The notes below the pieces were generated by a model. That model was not told the origin of the DNA. It searched no databases and saw only the letters and a program-made list of their open reading frames with translations. DNA of 8,556 bases, from NCBI GenBank assembly GCA_964387935.1, contig CAYLZN010000258.1, positions 1-8,556 on the forward strand, given 5' to 3'. Each line of letters opens with the position of its first letter. Positions within the stretch are counted from its first letter, which is position 1. The stretch is from CAYLZN01 sp964387935. GTDB taxonomy: Bacteria; Acidobacteriota; Vicinamibacteria; Vicinamibacterales; JAFNAJ01. The position numbers and the translations under genes are program-made. Shown in pieces: positions 6,691 to 8,556 of the stretch.

Positions 6691-7710
6691 CTACGCGAAG
6701 TGCTCGTACCCTCGTGGCAGGGCGTCCTGCCGGCCATCTGCGGCGCGCATGATGACACCATCCACCCGGGGCCTGATCGTCCCCACCCGCGAGACCGCAA
6801 GGCGCTGGGCGCCGGCGAGCGCGGCGAAGAAGGCCCGCCGACGGCGCCTGGGGACGGCAAAGAGCAGTTCGTAGTCGTCGCCGCCGAGCAGCGCCTGGCG
6901 TGGCGCATCCTCCGGCCACACGTCGGCGACGGCCGGGTGGCACGGCAGGGTCCCGAGTTCGACGATGGCGCCCACGCCGCTGGCCTCGGCGATCTGCGTC
7001 ACCGCGTCGGCGAGCCCGTCACTCAGGTCCATGCAGGCGGACGCCGCGCGCGTCCGGCCGACGAGCAGGCCTGCCCGCACGCGCGCCTGGGGGCGCCGGT
7101 AGCGCATCACCGCGTCGCCGAGCGCACCGTTCCCCTCTGTTGGGGCCTGGCCGGCCGGCGCCGCCCTGAGGTACGCCAGCCCCGCCCGTGCCGCCCCAAG
7201 CTGGCCGGTCACGTACAGGTCGTCGCCGGGGCGCGCGCCACTCCTCGTGAGCACGCGCCGGCGCTTCGCGGATCCGACGGCCGTGACGTCGATGAACCAC
7301 GGACCCGGGGACCGGGTGAGGTTGCCTCCAACGACCACCATGCGGTGCGCCGCAGCGAGCGAGCCGAAGGCCTCCGCGAACTCGTCGAACTCCGCAAGCG
7401 TCAACCCGTCCGGCACACCCAGCGACAGCAGCGCGTGTCGTGGCTGAGCCCCCATCGAGGCCAGGTCACTGAGGTTGACGGCGAGTGCCCGGTGGCCGAT
7501 ATCGCCAGGCCGGCAGAAGCGACGCTCGAAATGCACCCCTTCGACGCTGGCGTCGGTCGTGATGACGTCGAGGGCGCCCCGCGGCGGCTCCACCACCGCG
7601 GCATCATCACCGATACCGACCACGATAGAGGTCCCCGTGCACGGCAGGCGCGACTGCAGCCGCGCGATCAGCGCACGCTCCCCGAGCTGGGCAACCGTCG
7701 TCGCCGTCAT
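6691..7710 (-). CDS. thiL: Thiamine-monophosphate kinase
   Basis: Cytosolic ATP-dependent kinase that converts thiamine monophosphate to thiamine diphosphate, the last step of cofactor synthesis. At 339 residues it has normal family length. Motifs in order are GIGDDAAVV (32-40), TTDASVEGVHF (51-61), NLSDLASMGAQP (79-90), GGNLTRS (128-134), MDLSDGLADAV (227-237) and GGDDYELLFAV (276-286), covering the metal/ATP-binding N-half and the AIRS-type C-half of the PurM/ThiL fold. The usual GGD of the fourth motif is GGN here, and the second reads DAS where DML is common. All other metal-binding Asp motifs are intact, so the enzyme is probably active. I chose the ATG at 7710, which shares one base with the rny stop (TAATG) and gives the normal N-terminus. 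A longer frame to 7818 only overlaps rny. No Shine-Dalgarno is visible, so translation probably restarts from rny. Confidence 0.95.
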   Translation of the reverse strand: MTATTVAQLGERALIARLQSRLPCTGTSIVVGIGDDAAVVEPPRGALDVITTDASVEGVHFERRFCRPGDIGHRALAVNLSDLASMGAQPRHALLSLGVPDGLTLAEFDEFAEAFGSLAAAHRMVVVGGNLTRSPGPWFIDVTAVGSAKRRRVLTRSGARPGDDLYVTGQLGAARAGLAYLRAAPAGQAPTEGNGALGDAVMRYRRPQARVRAGLLVGRTRAASACMDLSDGLADAVTQIAEASGVGAIVELGTLPCHPAVADVWPEDAPRQALLGGDDYELLFAVPRRRRRAFFAALAGAQRLAVSRVGTIRPRVDGVIMRAADGRQDALPRGYEHFA

Positions 7711-8556
7711 TACCGGGCGTATTCGACCGCCCGCGTTTCCCGGATGACCGTGACCTTGATCTGCCCGGGGTACTGCAGCTCGCTCTCGATGCGTCGGGCG
7801 ATGTCCTTGGACAGCCACACCGCTTCCTCGTCGGTGACCCGCTCGCTCTCCACGAGAATGCGGACCTCGCGACCGGCCTGCAGGGCGAAGGACTTCGAGA
7901 CCCCCTTGAACGAATCCGCGATGTCCTCGAGCTTCTCGAGGCGTTTCACGTAGGACTCGAGGATGTCGCGGCGGGCGCCTGGTCGCGCGGCGGAGATGGC
8001 GTCGGCGGCCTGGACGAGCATGGCCTCGAGGGAGGGCCAGTCGATGTCCATGTGATGGGCCGCCATGGCATCGACGACCCGCCGCTCCTCCCCGAACTTC
8101 TTGAGGACCTCGATGCCGAGCTCCAGGTGCGACCCGCCGAGGTCCCGGTCGACCGCCTTGCCGATGTCGTGGACGAACGCGGCGCGCGTGGCCACGTGCG
8201 CGTCGAGGCCGACCTCCCGGGCCAGCACGCCGGCGAGGTAGGCCACCTCTTTCGAGTGGCTGAGGACGTTCTGCCCGTAGGAAGTACGGAAGCGCAGGCG
8301 CCCCATCAGCCGGAGCAGCTCAGGATGCATGTCGAAGAGACCCAGCTCGAAGGCGGCAGCCTCGCCGTCCTTCAGCATCGCTTCTTCCATTTCAGCCTTG
8401 ACCTTGTCGACGACCTCTTCGATCCGCGCCGGGTGGATGCGACCGTCCACGATGAGGCGCTCGATGGCCTGCCGCGCGATCTCGCGGCGGAGCGGGTCGA
8501 AACTCGACAGGATGATGGCGCCCGGCGTGTCGTCTACGATCAGTTCGACACCCGTC
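7710..8556 (-). CDS. rny: Ribonuclease Y, C-terminal part (5' end beyond the window)
   Basis: Endoribonuclease that starts mRNA decay, normally held at the membrane by an N-terminal helix that is outside this window. The last 281 residues are visible, of roughly 520 in the family. Fragment residues 1-37 (TGVELIVDDT... to IERLIVDG) are the end of the KH RNA-binding domain. The HD domain follows with metal-binding H100 in LSHSKEVA, H129-D130 in FVHDIGKAVDRD, H167-H168 in AAHHMDID, and D185 in VQAADAISAARPGARR. The C-terminus GVSKSFALQAGREVRI and YPGQIKVTVIRETRAVEYAR is highly typical and intact. An in-frame GTG at 8450 is internal and not a start. The stop TAA (7710-7712) overlaps the thiL ATG by one base. 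In many bacteria ymdB follows rny; here thiL does. Confidence 0.97.
   Translation of the reverse strand, partial: TGVELIVDDTPGAIILSSFDPLRREIARQAIERLIVDGRIHPARIEEVVDKVKAEMEEAMLKDGEAAAFELGLFDMHPELLRLMGRLRFRTSYGQNVLSHSKEVAYLAGVLAREVGLDAHVATRAAFVHDIGKAVDRDLGGSHLELGIEVLKKFGEERRVVDAMAAHHMDIDWPSLEAMLVQAADAISAARPGARRDILESYVKRLEKLEDIADSFKGVSKSFALQAGREVRILVESERVTDEEAVWLSKDIARRIESELQYPGQIKVTVIRETRAVEYAR

Noticed and set aside
5396..6943. 515-codon minus-strand open frame across methyltransferase, 3D gene and the end of thiL
   Set aside because: Crosses three well-supported genes in another frame with no domain of its own.
6700..7953. 417-codon plus-strand open frame opposite thiL and rny
   Set aside because: Antisense shadow; both minus-strand genes have complete conserved motifs and the frame shows no domain.

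Overview
This is a GC-rich, gene-dense bacterial chromosomal window with six protein genes and almost no spare DNA. I see no rRNA, tRNA, CRISPR array, integrase or insertion sequence. RNase Y, the 3D-domain protein and the strong third-position G/C bias rule out an enteric-type genome. The style of the genes and a CGTACG-rich intergenic repeat resemble Acidobacteriota of the Vicinamibacteria type, but that assignment is inference, not a demonstrated match.

Plus strand, left half. The window opens inside a soluble lytic murein transglycosylase (Slt family; 5' end missing), which ends at 1719. A 68-bp gap follows, filled mostly by a tandem array of CGTACG palindromes that runs into a probable -10 box seven bases before an ATG. 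Two ABC half-transporter genes (1788-3554 and 3551-5377) then overlap by four bases. Their motifs are complementary. The first subunit has an Asp in place of the catalytic Walker B Glu but an intact LSGGQ signature. The second has the Glu but a degenerate LSVGQ signature. This is the pattern of asymmetric heterodimeric ABC exporters such as BmrC/BmrD or TM287/TM288, with one working and one degenerate ATP site.

Minus strand, right half, converging on the ABC genes across a 35-bp gap. Transcription enters from beyond the right edge. It reads the C-terminal part of RNase Y (rny), then thiL (thiamine-monophosphate kinase) through a TAATG stop/start overlap. After a 42-bp gap holding a perfect 7-bp GC hairpin comes a membrane-anchored 3D-domain (MltA-like) putative cell-wall enzyme, and 15 bp later a class I SAM-dependent methyltransferase. 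Spacing suggests a single operon, possibly with an RNA-structure checkpoint after thiL.

Two genes (Slt and the 3D protein) point to peptidoglycan turnover, two form an efflux or lipid exporter, and rny/thiL are housekeeping. I found no convincing new multi-gene system. The points most worth a second look are the CGTACG array with its apparent leaderless promoter, the hairpin after thiL, the rny-thiL coupling, and a GGN-for-GGD change in ThiL.
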